A DNA stretch of 64,000 nucleotides from Larix kaempferi (taxonomy: Eukaryota; Streptophyta; Pinopsida; Pinales; Pinaceae): NCBI GenBank assembly GCA_027924585.1, contig BSBM01000125.1:7073001-7137000 (forward strand), given 5' to 3'. The notes below the pieces were generated by a model. That model searched no databases and was not told the DNA's origin. It saw only the letters and a list, made by a program, of their open reading frames with translations. Shown piece after piece: positions 10,516 to 21,276 of the stretch. Position 1 is the stretch's first letter. Each line of letters begins with the position of its first letter. Made by a program: the position numbers and the translations under genes.

Positions 10516-10838
10516 CAGTTCAGTAAATGGAGATTATTATGCTAAAACAGAAATGTAAACTATTCTAAAACATGTGCATGAAACATAAACAACAAAATGT
10601 ATATAATGGTTTTTTGTATTAATATTACCTTCAATGTGAAGGTTGGTGAAGCCCTTGCAATGTCCAAGAGGGTTGCTCCAAGCTCCAATGTGCTCCTTCT
10701 CTTTCTCCAATGGTGGAAGTGGGCCAAAAGGGGCTCTCAAGGTGAAAGTGGCTCAATGGTGAGCTAGGGTTTCAAGAGAGATTTTGGCAGAGTAAGGATA
10801 TACTTGATTGTGGATATGGAATGAGGGATCTCCATCAC

Positions 10839-10848
10839 CTATTTATAG
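10839..10848 (-). promoter_or_regulatory. TATA box of Tat-like LTR
   Basis: Minus strand CTATAAATAGG, a consensus plant TATA box about 350 bp into the LTR. Transcription would start near 10810, giving U3 of about 380 bp. Confidence 0.6.
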
Positions 10849-11194
10849 TTTTTTGGTGGTGGAGTGCTGGCCCATGGTTTTGGGAACCATATGGTTTAGG
10901 GCAGCTGTATAGGGTTTTTTTCCTCCTTTTCCTCATTATTTTATATTTTTTATTCCCTCTTTAGAGGGTTTTTGCTATTTTAGAGGAATTTTGGATATTT
11001 TTGGAGGAAACAGGGGTTTTTTAGCCTTTTTGAGGCTATTTTGATGGTTTTGTGGCCTTTTGGAGGCATTTTAGGCCTTTTGGAGGCTTTTTAATGGGAT
11101 TTTTAGGGTTTTTAAGGGAAATATGGTAGGAAAATGGACAAATGAGCCATATAATGTGGTAGATGAGGTAGTGAACACTTTTTGGGTGTTAACA

Positions 11195-11568
11195 GAGGTA
11201 GATGTCTTACTCAGCCAAGGTGATTGTCCTCGCTGCTCCTTGTTGATCTAGATCCTTGCGTGATGATCCAAGTAAGTGAACCGGTAGACAAAGGAAAAGA
11301 GACAATCTAGTTTCCTAGACTAGCGTGTTATGCTAAATCTATTTACTTAAACAAGTAACAAATTGATACATTTCAATAAGAAACACACAATCTGGGAGAA
11401 TAGGCCAAGTTATCTATTAGAAAGCCAAAGAGAAAATGTACAATGTGACATTATACCTGAGTACATTTTGGAAACATCTCCTCCAATGCTTTCCAACAAG
11501 CCACCTTTGAGAATCTTGAGAACATAAGGACCTCCTCACTACCATTTCTACAACTATAGATAACACTT
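11195..11568. other. Spacer, nothing recognised
   Basis: 374 bp between two LTRs of different elements. No ORF or repeat recognised. Confidence 0.5.
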
Positions 11569-13054
11569 TGTAATATCCCGATTTTGACCTCATTTAATTT
11601 AACATGTAAATGATGTAATATCATTATGAAATCATGGTGTGGAGCTCAAGGCCAAGGCCCCACCATCGATTTAACATTAAAATTAATGCATATGGTTTGC
11701 GTGCTAGCCAGGTGCAATAGAAACTGTAAATATCATGTAAATATGCATTTTAATAAAAATACCCACAACTAGATAAGCAATGCAACAAGAGTATGGGGGC
11801 ATGATTTTTACAAGGAATTGAGAGGGAAATATTCAAACCCTTGAACCAATCAAGTCAAGCCAATTGTCAATGAGAGAACCCATGAACCATCAAATACCCA
11901 TGTTGACTTTTGTACCCAATCATTTATTTTTCCCGAGAGTTGGTTGAAGTAATTATTATTTGGGGAAAGGAGAGGTATGTCTGTCCCATTTTCGTGTAGG
12001 GGAAAGCCACCATTTTTGGAAATTTGTGTTTGGCTTCTTGGGCAAGAAAAGAGCCATGAATTTTCTCCCCAAGCCATTATTCTTGAACTAGTTTGGTTCT
12101 CTCACGCAGTTCTAGTTGGTGGGGTGTTTTTATTCCACGGTTTTACTGGGTTTCCTTCATCCTCAACTGGGAGAAGGGCGTTTTTGTGATATAGAACAGT
12201 GGGGAAGAAGAGGAATCCGATTTGGGGGTCCATAGAGGCCGTTTTTAGCCATTGGAATGCTCATATACTTGGGAGAGAAATTGTTTTTCTTCCCTGTGGT
12301 TATTTTCCCATCCCACAATTCATTTTTGTGGTGCCACGATTTGGGAAAACCCATGGAAAAATCATTTTGCTCCCTGTGGTAATTTCCCCCTCTTAAAATA
12401 TGTTTTTGACGGGCCACGATTTGGGGAAAACCCATGGACATCTTGTTTGTGAATCCCATAGTTAAAAACGTTTTCCTATGCCCAACATATGTGCTTACTA
12501 TGTGTGGGAGAGAATGTTGTGGTTTGAGTTATGGGTACCCATTGTTTTGGCTTGAGCTTGAGTGCAAGCATCCCCAAATGAAGATGGGTTCAGATTTGAC
12601 TTGATGAACCCAATTATGGACTGGCTTGAATTAAATATGGTCTTCATTTTGCTGTGCATAGGTTTGTAGGTTCCCATTCCTTGTGGAAATCATGCCCAGA
12701 TTGGGGGAGGCAAATGTGTTGAGAGATTGATGAGCACAGTTGGCCTGTGGCTAGGTGGAACGTTGTAGTTGCATAACTAGTTGCTTGGGACAACTTCACC
12801 ATCAAGATGAGTATTCTCTATGTGTATTAAATTCTGCAATGTTTTTAATTATTGATTGTTCTGATTATATGTTGAATGCATGATAGATATGTGTGTGGAT
12901 AATGTTTCATTTCGCTATGTTTATTTGGTCATGTATCTGCACACATATTCATTTTACTTGTTTTATGAATTTTTCTAATGAATGGGTCTGAGTTTGTAAA
13001 AAAATTTAGTCATGTTCCCTTCCTTGAGTTGGATCCATGGGAGGGGACATGACA
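11569..13054 (+). mobile_element. Single 1.49-kb LTR with following primer site
   Basis: Begins TGTAATATCCCG and ends GGGGACATGACA (TGT...ACA). Three bases later, 13058-13070 reads TGGTATTAGAGAA, an initiator-Met-tRNA primer site with a few changes. Base pairs before the start are CACTT; no second LTR or matching duplication is seen in the window, so this is a truncated element. Its internal region begins with the repeat leader at 13195-13570 and shows no pol. Confidence 0.65.
12289..12435. repeat. Two-copy ~77-bp tandem duplication in LTR
   Basis: Each copy has CCCTGTGGTWATTTYCCC, a spacer with ATTTTTG, then GCCACGATTTGGGRAAACCCATGGA. Copies lie at about 12291-12357 and 12368-12434, diverged mainly in the spacer. 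Confidence 0.65.
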
Positions 13055-13194
13055 GTGTGGTATTAGAGAATAGGTTGCAACATTGGGCCTACATGGGCTA
13101 CATCTAACAGTTTGTAGAGGTAAGATCATTTCCTATTGAGCACTGATCATCATAGAGGAAAGTAAAATTTTTCTAAGTTTCTGAGTTTTCTGCC

Positions 13195-13570
13195 TAAGTG
13201 CGTGTCAACGCAAAACTGAAAGGAGCGCCGAAACTATCAGCGAGAAATAAAAAAAATTGTCGAAAAAGGCGTTTCGACGTAAAATTCAAAAGTCCGTCGA
13301 TCGGCGAGAAACTGGAAAAGTCGCCGAAACGGTCGACGGAAAAGTAAAAATTTCTTCGATCGGTGACAAATTGGAAAGTGCACCGAAACAGGTCAACGGA
13401 AAAAATCAAAAGTGCGCCGATCAGCGACAAAATGGAAATTGCATTGAAACATGTCGGCGACAAATTGACAAGTGCGCTGATCGACAGAAAATTGAAAAGT
13501 CCGTCGAAATGGGTTGGTGAGAAATTGGAAGTGTGCCAATCAGAGGCAAATTGAAAAGTCTGCCCAAATA
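13195..13570. repeat. CpG-rich degenerate tandem repeat in leader
   Basis: About ten units of 33-40 bp alternating AAATTGGAAAGTGCGCCGA and AACGGTCGGCGAG-like blocks. It follows the primer site of the 11569 LTR by about 130 bp, the same position as the 9975-10385 block in the Tat-like element, though the unit sequence differs. Confidence 0.75.
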
Positions 13571-13691
13571 GATAATTTCAGTAGTTTCTTAGGGATATTT
13601 TCAGGTGCCACAAGTTGGAAAATTGCATTGAACTTATGTGCCAGATTGTGCGAAACCGAAAGATTTACAAAAAAAAAGAGAAGAGAAGCCA

Positions 13692-13711
13692 CAAGGGGGC
13701 AAGCCCCCTTG
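13692..13711. other. 9-bp perfect inverted repeat, 2-nt loop
   Basis: CAAGGGGGC-AA-GCCCCCTTG, in a leader-like stretch. GC-rich and close to the repeat block; possible transcript hairpin. Confidence 0.6.
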
Positions 13712-14039
13712 ACCCCATCGTACCCCCTGAGACATCGTTAATTGTGAGAAAATGCTGTGGTGATGATAGGACTCATGGAAATGGAAATTTTGCACCTTGA
13801 TGGGATAATTTAGATGGTTCTGTAATTTGGCAGCAATTGTCAATTTGGGTAGTCCCCATAATGCATGGAAATTATTTTGGTATTTTTAAGAATGTAATGA
13901 GACTAGAATGCCGAAGAATCAACAAAAGGTTCTTATTTTGAAACAAGTTTCCAGTTGTTTCAAATAGCAGGTGGAGCAAAGCCTCTAGGCTTGATTGAGC
14001 AAGAAATTCTCATTATGGGTGACCTCCAAAGCAGTTTGA

Positions 14040-14315
14040 CCAATAGGGTTTTGAGATGAAACCATATGTTGTATTTTGGTGAAGAAGAAGAGGACATGTC
14101 TTTCCTTGGAGAACTTGCCCTTAAGATATAAAGCTACACATGTAATAAAGTCACTTAAGTGACTTAGGTTAACAGTTAGGGTTTTAGGCCTTAGGGTTTA
14201 CTTATTAGGGTTAGGGTTTTGGTTACTCAGACTCTTTATAAGAGTGAGGACCCTTAATGTATTGTTGTATGGTCTCTAGGGTTTCTAGTTTATTGGATCT
14301 ATATGGTATGAGAGC
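14040..14315 (+). mobile_element. Copia-like LTR remnant with primer site
   Basis: TGGTATGAGAGCAAGTTC at 14304-14321 differs by one base from the Met-tRNA primer site typical of copia elements. Upstream are a TATA-like CTTTATAAGAG (about 14230) and several TTAGGG-type motifs at 14168-14220. The LTR 5' edge and any coding domains are not recognisable. Confidence 0.4.
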
Positions 14316-15227
14316 AAGTTCAATCCCGACTCTCGAGGGGTTGTGATCATGCCATTTTGTAATTATAATCCTTTGATACATATCTAGAATTAGTGTAGGT
14401 GAGAGTAGATAGATTATTGCTTGTGAGTAGATTGCATATTGTTTTACTTTTTGAATGAATAGGTGACCGCAGCTAGAGCATGGTAGAGTTATGCTCATGG
14501 AAACTTTGAATCATCAATTTTCTTCGTGTTGGGTGCCCCAAAGGCACCGCGAAACACCCCAAAGGCACCGCGACTCTTCCTCCTGATCAAGTTGAGGCCA
14601 CTGCTGGAGGATCCACAATTGTTGAATGAGATGTGAAGATTGCTGACAGTTTTTTGTTGCCGCCATGAAATAGGTAGCCATCATTTTGTTGCCACTTATG
14701 TTTTCTAGTAACTACCTTTGAAATCGTACTGGTCCTTGTAGCCACTGAGATCGTGGTAGAAGCTACCCAAGCCATCGGTTCTGGCTATCATTCCATTTTA
14801 AATCCACAATAGATCGATGAGTCGTTATCTTTGAAGGAAACTTGTGATGTAGCCTCCATTCGTAGAACCAAAACCACCACTAGAACCACCATCTATTCTA
14901 AAGATCGAGCCGTTGGTTTTAAAGATCGAGCAACAAAGAAAAGATTGCTATCCATCAACAAAGAAAGAAAAGGCCATTGATTAACGAAAAAACCTATCGC
15001 ATTAAAAGATTTGTCCGTCGATTAGGAAGTGAGTAAGTTTAAAATTGTCGCCTCCACAAATTTAAATTCACCGCAGTGAAGACGATAAAGCCATCCCAAA
15101 GTTCAATCTTTGGGGTATTAAGAAGACCATGCCAATTTTGAATCTCATCCTTTTGGTCACTACCCATGATAATCAATATCGACTCAACAACAGACAAATT
15201 AAGATTATTGCAAAGGTTTAGACAGAT
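14316..15227. other. Degenerate DNA, no gene recognised
   Basis: Expected gag region of the copia remnant, but no domain survives. CCCCAAAGGCACCGCGA is duplicated at about 14537-14573. Confidence 0.4.
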
Positions 15228-15526
15228 CATTAAACTCTATGTGCACATCTTATTTCCGGATACACTTTTCATAGCCACCATCGGATTTTATCACAGGGTG
15301 CCTTGGTCTTACAGTTCTGCTGACTAGTTCTTTATGGGTGGTAGCTCCCTGTCTCGACGAGCACGGGTAAGCTAGGGTGATTTGAACTCATGACCTCCAT
15401 TTACAACATTTACTTCACATCAAGCGAATCATAGATTGAGCTACACCATTACTGATAGATATCCGGGATCATTAAACTCTATGTGCACATCCTATTTCCA
15501 GATACACTATTTGCATAGCCACCATA
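15228..15526. repeat. ~55-bp direct repeats flanking a SINE-like insert
   Basis: GATCATTAAACTCTATGTGCACATC and the next ~35 bp occur at 15226-15281 and again at 15469-15526 with a few mismatches and one small indel. They are longer than an ordinary target duplication. Confidence 0.7.
15290..15452 (-). mobile_element. tRNA-derived SINE candidate
   Basis: On the minus strand it starts GGTGTAGCTCAATCTATGA, a fair A box (TAGCTCAATCTA, 15444-15430), followed about 55 nt later by GAGTTCAAATC (15389-15379), a good B box, then a tail about 90 bp long. This is the layout of a Pol III-transcribed tRNA-type SINE. There is no long A/T tail. It could also be a decayed tRNA pseudogene. Confidence 0.45.
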
Positions 15527-15529
15527 GCG

Positions 15530-16440
15530 ATATCATGCACAACATAGATCAAGAGCGTGTACATCCATGATATGGATGACATATATAACATCTTGTCGAT
15601 GCCTCGAAAGTCGTAGCATCAATCAACAAGGGATTTTCCCCGGTAAGCAAGCCCAATTAGATTGCTCACCATTTGGTGTAGGGAATCCGTCCGATTAACG
15701 GTTCCAGCTACTGTGTAAGATTTAAAGATTTGTATTCTTTGCACCGGTTGCGGCCCGATCCACCGTTTATGTATTTTATTTTAAAGATGATATGGAAGTG
15801 CCCTAAATTAAATGCATGCGTTAAACAAATCTGTTCTAAGCTATTAAATCTAAATTAACCTATCCTTGCAAGGAGAAGAACTTTAAATTATGAGCAATAA
15901 ACTGAAAGTAACCTTTAAAGATTGAAATAGATAGTCATTCAATCCCATAAATACATTTTCATCAGAATATAAATGATATCAAAGATAGCTCTGATCATAT
16001 TAAAACATTCCATCACTCATAAGGTAGAGAGATTTTGCTAAGAAGTAAAATCATTCACAGCATAGAATTAATTCACATAAGCCAGGAAAGATATCACTGA
16101 ATGTATATAGAAACTGTCAAAATAGTTTGGCCATCATTCATCACAACTCAAATCAAAACAATACACCATCTTTTACAAGTCCAAATCGTTTCCCTATTCA
16201 TGTAGCTGAAGTAGTTCTCATACACAAGAAGAAATTATTTCACCTGCCAAAAGCCTGTACTTCTTCTCTAACTAGCTATATATAGATTTACAAAATGTTC
16301 CAAGAGATGCCACCTATACCCTAACCTTTCACATTCCTCTAATTTGTCATGTAGTGCTTAATTTACAAAAATAAAAAAAATAAAAAAACAAAAAAAACCC
16401 CAACAATATTGCAAAAAGAACGGGGACTAAATTCCATATG
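15530..16440. other. AT-rich DNA, no gene recognised
   Basis: No ORF with recognisable content. An A-rich tract lies at 16365-16395. Confidence 0.5.
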
Positions 16441-16513
16441 TCATTTTAATATTCAAAGACATACAAAGTCCAAGAGGACGTGTTGGTTGCTTTAGCAGAT
16501 AAAATAAAATGGA

Positions 16514-18382
16514 CTATTCTCGAATGGGCATCTCTGTTGGCTCTGGGATTTCTGCTACAGTTGGCGTCACTACTGGAACTGTTGGTGCTGCTAGGGTTGT
16601 TGAAGTTGATACTTGGTTTGCCACTTGTGTTCTGTCCATCTCGGCTATATAATTCACCCAATGGTGTGCTTCTCTTATAATATTGTTTCCAATTAAGGGG
16701 AGTAGAAATCTAAGAGAAACCTCTTGCTTGGCGAGTTCTTCCTCGAGGATTATCACTTCTACTGTTGCCCCTTGGAGGCTTTCTTCCAGGAGGTGTGCAT
16801 GAACGATAGCCTGGATGATAAAATGGTCCAGATATTCTGTGGTTAATACATCCACCTTCCTCACATAGCCAATTTTTGTGCCCAGTCTATCAATCAGCTC
16901 AGATAAATGTTGGTTCTATCCGGAAACTCTTCTATACTTTGGGGTGTCACTATTCGACAGGCCTCCTGAGTAGTTCGTATCTTGAGGTATAAATTCTCGC
17001 ACTGTTCATAGGTGGTTTGTGTTACAGTGTTCAACTTTGCTCCACAGTCTTTAGAATATACCAAGGTGTGCACATCTGCTTTATATTCAGCAATAGACTT
17101 AAGGGGAAGAGTTGTCGAAAATCCCGATTTCCCTTCCCTCCACTCAATATGTTCCTTTATATCTTTACTAATGCATGCATGTTTCCTTCTAACCCGAGTG
17201 GCTTCAATGTTAATCTCTCTGACCCTGGCCATTATTGCTTTTAACTTGTACACCTCTTCTGATATAAGTTCCTGGAGTCTATGGTTCTTCTTGAGTATTT
17301 CACAAGCCTGCTCATGAAAGGGACCAAGATCACCTACCTTGTTGGTCATGAGTTCCAATTTTCGTTCCATCAATTCCCCGCCTTCTTCCAATTTCTCTAT
17401 CTTTTCTTTGAAATCCTCGATTTGCTGGGCATCATCAAATTTTTCAGATTCAAGCCTCAGGTTCCTACCTTCAAGACCCTTCTTCTCTTCTTCTAGGGCT
17501 CTTATTTGGATTGTTGGAGCTCTCTTTTCAGCTTCTAGATGCTGAAATTATTTGCTTGGTTCCTCCTTTTCTAATATAAGGGTGTCACATTTTTCAACCA
17601 TCAAATTCATATAATTTTGTTCTTTGACCAGAGTCTCTTGCAACTGACATGCTCTCTTCTTTTCTAGTTCTAACTTGCCCCCTAATACGTGTACATTGTT
17701 TGCGGTTTCTTTAACCGAAGCTACAGAGATGGATTCCATGAGATCGGGGGCATCCTTGGTACTTTGCATGATTGTGGTTTCATGCTTAGTGATGATATAT
17801 GGTCGGAAAGGTCTCTTCATTCGAGTCACTGTCTCCTTTACAATGGACTTTCTCTCTTTGTTATAAGCGAACCTTTCCCACTGGGACACTGTACTATTCT
17901 TTGATGGAGTAAAAGGGACGAGTGGGAGGTCTCTTATAGAGAGGTCTGTATCCAAGTCTTGTATGTTTGGACTCTTTGGATCAGCATCTTCTCTGGATTT
18001 CCTTTCTTCCTCCGCTTTTCTTTACGCTTCTCCTTCTTGTTCCCTTCTAAGTCTCTCATCTTCTTCTTCTTTGGAAATTTATTCCAATCTAATTCTTTCC
18101 TCCTCCTGAACTCTTCGAGCTTCATTTTCAGTTGCTTGGACCCTTTGAGTCTCTTCTTCTCGAAGTTTATCTTCTTGTGCTTTATTGTCCCTTTCTCTAT
18201 CTTTCTTTTGAATTTTCTTAGCTTGTTCTTTGAGCTTTTGTTCTTCTATGGAGAGAGCTTCAGTAGTTCTTGAGGTTTCTTTTGCTTGTCGTTGTTCTTC
18301 TTCTTTGACCACAATAGAGCTAGAGCTGGCTCCATCCTTACCGAGTTGGCAGATCCTTAGCTCGGTCATATTGCTAACTCCT
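16514..18382 (-). pseudogene. C-terminal part of a split large coiled-coil pseudogene
   Basis: Continues the frame of the 29575-30912 segment: without the inserted element and one copy of CTCCT, the codons run across the junction without a shift (VYRG before, VSNMTELRICQ after). About 620 codons, rich in E, K, R and Q, mostly predicted coiled coil (KEEEQRQAKET, ERDNKAQEDKLREEE, further heptads at 17600-17450 and 17390-17250), ending in a Pro/Thr/Val tail (PTVPVVTPTVAEIPEP) and a stop at 16514. In-frame stops near 18079, 18030, 17548 and 16894 and one frameshift near 16890 show decay before or after the insertion. Family not recognised. The leader repeats upstream of the N-terminal half suggest it may be the ORF of an older retroelement. 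Confidence 0.65.
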
Positions 18383-18647
18383 TGTTGTGGCCACAACAGA
18401 TCCCATGCTTAGTTGAAGCACGAGAGCCCCATTTCTGAATAAACGCAAAGGTATTTGGGTGATTTGTCTTGTAAATATCAGGATTTTGATTTTACCTCTA
18501 AATTTCTTCACCCATGCTTTTGATCTGCTTGTTTTTAAGGGTTTGATCATTTCTTCCAAAGTGTTTCGATCTGAAAAGAGCCAAAATTTTGAGTATTTTG
18601 TTGACTGTTATCATCATCCCGAAACTCGACATTTGGAGAACACGAAA

Positions 18648-19030
18648 CCCGCAACCCGACAGATGCGGGTTGCGGGACTGCTGTTTTATGTTTTGATTTT
18701 TGTTGATTTCGAAACCTGCAACCCGACGACTGCGGGTTGCGGAATCATTCTTTAATAAGATTGAAAATAATTACCCCGAAACCTGAACCCCGCAATGGCC
18801 GCATTCAGCTTTCGGGATTGTGGTTTTTCGTTTATTTGGTGTGTGCGCCCGAAACCCGCAACCCGTAATTTCGGAATGTGGCTTTCGGGATGGTTATTTT
18901 ACATCATAGTTTAATGTTTCCGAAGCCCACCACCTGCATAGTCGGTTTTCGCCTTTCGGAAATCCTTTTTACTTCCGTTTTCAGACCCACAACCCGCAAA
19001 TCCGTACTTTCGGGTTTCGGCTTGCAGGAT
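18648..19030. repeat. GAAACCCGCAACCCG repeats and hairpins in LTR
   Basis: CCCGCAACCCG (18648-18658) pairs perfectly with CGGGTTGCGGG (18666-18676). A second hairpin of the same sequence lies at 18715-18741, and further single copies at 18780, 18850 and 18985. The matching block in the 3' LTR is about 27027-27400. Confidence 0.75.
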
Positions 19031-20208
19031 CTTTGAATAAAAACTTCCTGGAATATTTTGAGCCCAATTCCGTGTTCCGCTCTGGTTAATCTGAGTCGTC
19101 TGTCTGTTATAATCTTGCGGTCATGTTGATTTTGGGCAGTCAGTTAAGATAGGCCTTCCATTTTGTCTTTTGAAAGCTGGTTCTGCCAAATTATCATTTT
19201 CATGCAATCCATGACAGCAGACACTAATACCAGTCTATCGGTTAGTTCATGTTGGATGGACGCCATTTTCCATCTAGATTTGGTCTTCATTTGCATAAGC
19301 TGATTCATTTTATTGGTTTTTGGAGATTTCAAAGATCTTGTCATTTGATTATGACTATTGTGTGTAATGACTGTTTATTCGTATTTGAACTTGCTTGAGT
19401 CATTTACATGCTTCAATCTTTCCTAATTAAATTCGTATGATGATCTTGGCAAATTCAATTGAACTCCGTTCAATCAATACGTTTTTTGAGCAACTTGACG
19501 GATTATAATAATTTGATTAAAACACTCATTTTTAATCATTTTAATTTATGACTTGAAAATGGTGTATATAATGGAACCATGCATTTGATTATCAATTTTG
19601 AAAGGATTATTGAATTTTACTAAGTATTGAATATTTGATAAAATTTGTCATTATGGGAAGATCTATAATTTTATGACAATTTTTTATAATTCAATGAAAT
19701 CCTAAATAACATATGGAAAGAGTCAATAACATTTTCATTAAGCAAAGTATTGTATTTTACAAAAGATAATTAACTTTGCTTATTTGTAAGATCATTATTA
19801 TTGTTTAAATTATATTCGATATATTTCTTGAAGAACAATATTAATAATCTTATTTATATAATTGACTTTGGTATATCATGTTATTTACAAAGTTTAATGC
19901 ATAATATTTCACTAAGCCCTAATTTGTCGTGCAGATAAAATTTGAAAAAACGGAATCTGTAAAAGACACGTTTTTTCACAAACGATTGCGGGCAAACCGT
20001 GAAGAATCAGATCAAACGGTTGACAACCCACTTCCCAAATGGGCTGATTTACCCCTAATCGTGGATATTTTGCACATCTGTGAACAGTTTGGGAGGAAAA
20101 CGTTGCCGAGCAGGGGTGAACATTCAAAAATTTATTCCGACCGTTTTTGCATACAGTGAATGAACCAGGCATCCAGGGATTTGATCCTATCCTTCCCAAT
20201 GCTCTTCA

Positions 20209-20220
20209 CTACTATAAATT
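20209..20220 (+). promoter_or_regulatory. TATA box of pol-less element LTR
   Basis: ACTATAAATTCGAC in the 5' LTR, repeated as ACTATAAATTCAAC near 28583 in the 3' LTR; consensus-like spacing to a GAGAGGGGGAGGAAGAG tract that would lie near the start site. Confidence 0.5.
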
Positions 20221-21205
20221 CGACCTCCCAAGACTGTGAGAGGGGGAGGAAGAGTTCTCTAAAGAATGGAATAATTTTCATTCTTCTCATATCTGCATTC
20301 TTCTTGCAATAATTTCTTGTTGACAGGGAAGAAGAAGGAGAAACGCTACTTCCACATGGTTGGTAATTTTGGAGCTTGAATCAGTAGGAGGCGATTTGGA
20401 GACACTCTGTCTTATCAGAGCTTGTAATTTTTTTTGTAGACCTCATTAATACAGTGAAGTAATCTCATTGAATCATTTCTTGTTTATTGTTCAAATTTCT
20501 TTGACAGTGTCTGATTTATTATTTCAAAATTATCATCTGTATTGTGTGATCTCTTTGCATATATAAAATAATGCACAGGTCTGTTATACAGATTTCTCTT
20601 TATCACTGATCCATGCATGAAAATATTTTATTAAGTTTATTTAATTAAAATATTTTTTGTATCAATTTATGCAAGTGATTCTCAACACAATAATCATTAT
20701 TAATTTTTTAATTAGCAAAGTGGATACAGATTTATCTTGAACAGGCTTAAGTACTTGAATTATTTTCTTTTAATTTTCATTAATGGATTGTGATTTAAGT
20801 TAATAAGTGAAACAACTAAAAGCATTTTTGTGAAAGGTTGTAATTTACTTATCCGTTACACATCAAGTTTGATCTGCATAAACAAAACACTCCTTTTAGA
20901 ATAGATTTAACTTAGATTAGATTCTCTTCTCAAATAAGATTAAGATTAACTTTGATTTACCATCTTTATACGTTGTTTTCCTTAATTGGGAAACTAATCT
21001 TATAGATAAAAAACCATCTACTCTTAGAGTGCTAGCGGAGGCCTAATATCCGTGGAGGATCACCACACCAAATAGGCTGGGGATAGAACTGCCCTTGCGT
21101 AGGGTCTTTCGATTCCTGTCAGCTTGGGTTTTCTTCCCTTGTTGTGTGCCTTGGAACCCATTCCAGCACTTTGTACTTACCCTACACATCCGAGGCATCA
21201 ACAAA

Positions 21206-21222
21206 TGGCACTAGAAGGAGGG
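21206..21222 (+). other. Primer binding site candidate
   Basis: TGGCACTAGAAGGAGGG begins two bases after the LTR end. It has the TGG start of a tRNA 3' complement, but I cannot name the tRNA. Confidence 0.5.
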
Positions 21223-21276
21223 CCATCCAACATGTAAGGTCATTTGATCTATTTATTTTAATCGGATTATTTTATA

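Larger units (their letters stand above)
1..11194 (-). mobile_element. Ty3/gypsy Tat-like LTR retrotransposon, 3' end outside window
   Basis: Minus-strand element read from its 5' LTR (10448-11194) leftwards: primer site 10431-10443, repeat leader, gag (8939-6672), protease (about 6520-5561), linker with two further zinc knuckles (5509-4520), RT (4518-4016), RNase H and integrase (3921-1939), an archaeal-type RNase H (1834-1406), and an antisense ORF (1-958). The TGGCGACTCC primer site, a poorly conserved classical RNase H and an extra archaeal-type RNase H fit the Tat/Ogre group of plant Ty3 elements. No second LTR is visible, so the element is longer than 11.19 kb. Many nonsense codons and C- or G-run frameshifts make it non-functional. 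It is possible, but not shown, that bases 1-958 belong to a neighbouring insertion rather than to this element. Confidence 0.85.
10448..11194 (-). mobile_element. 5' LTR of Tat-like element (747 bp)
   Basis: Minus-strand LTR beginning TGTTAACACCC (11194) and ending CCCTAGCTACA (10448), i.e. TGT...ACA. A TATA box lies at 10839-10848. The next five bases outside are GAGGT (11195-11199), the expected target duplication, whose partner is outside the window. Confidence 0.75.
18383..21203 (+). mobile_element. 5' LTR (2821 bp) of the pol-less element
   Basis: Starts TGTTGTGGCCACAACAG, ends GAGGCATCAACA. GC-rich hairpins built on GAAACCCGCAACCCG occupy the first ~650 bp; the rest is AT-rich. CACTACTATAAATTCGACC (20210-20225) is a likely TATA box, with the transcript start shortly after. 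A polyadenylation-type region would follow toward 20450. Confidence 0.9.

Noticed and set aside
14168-14220. TTAGGG-rich stretch as interstitial telomere
   Set aside because: Irregular spacing and only four or five imperfect copies; more likely part of a promoter-like LTR.
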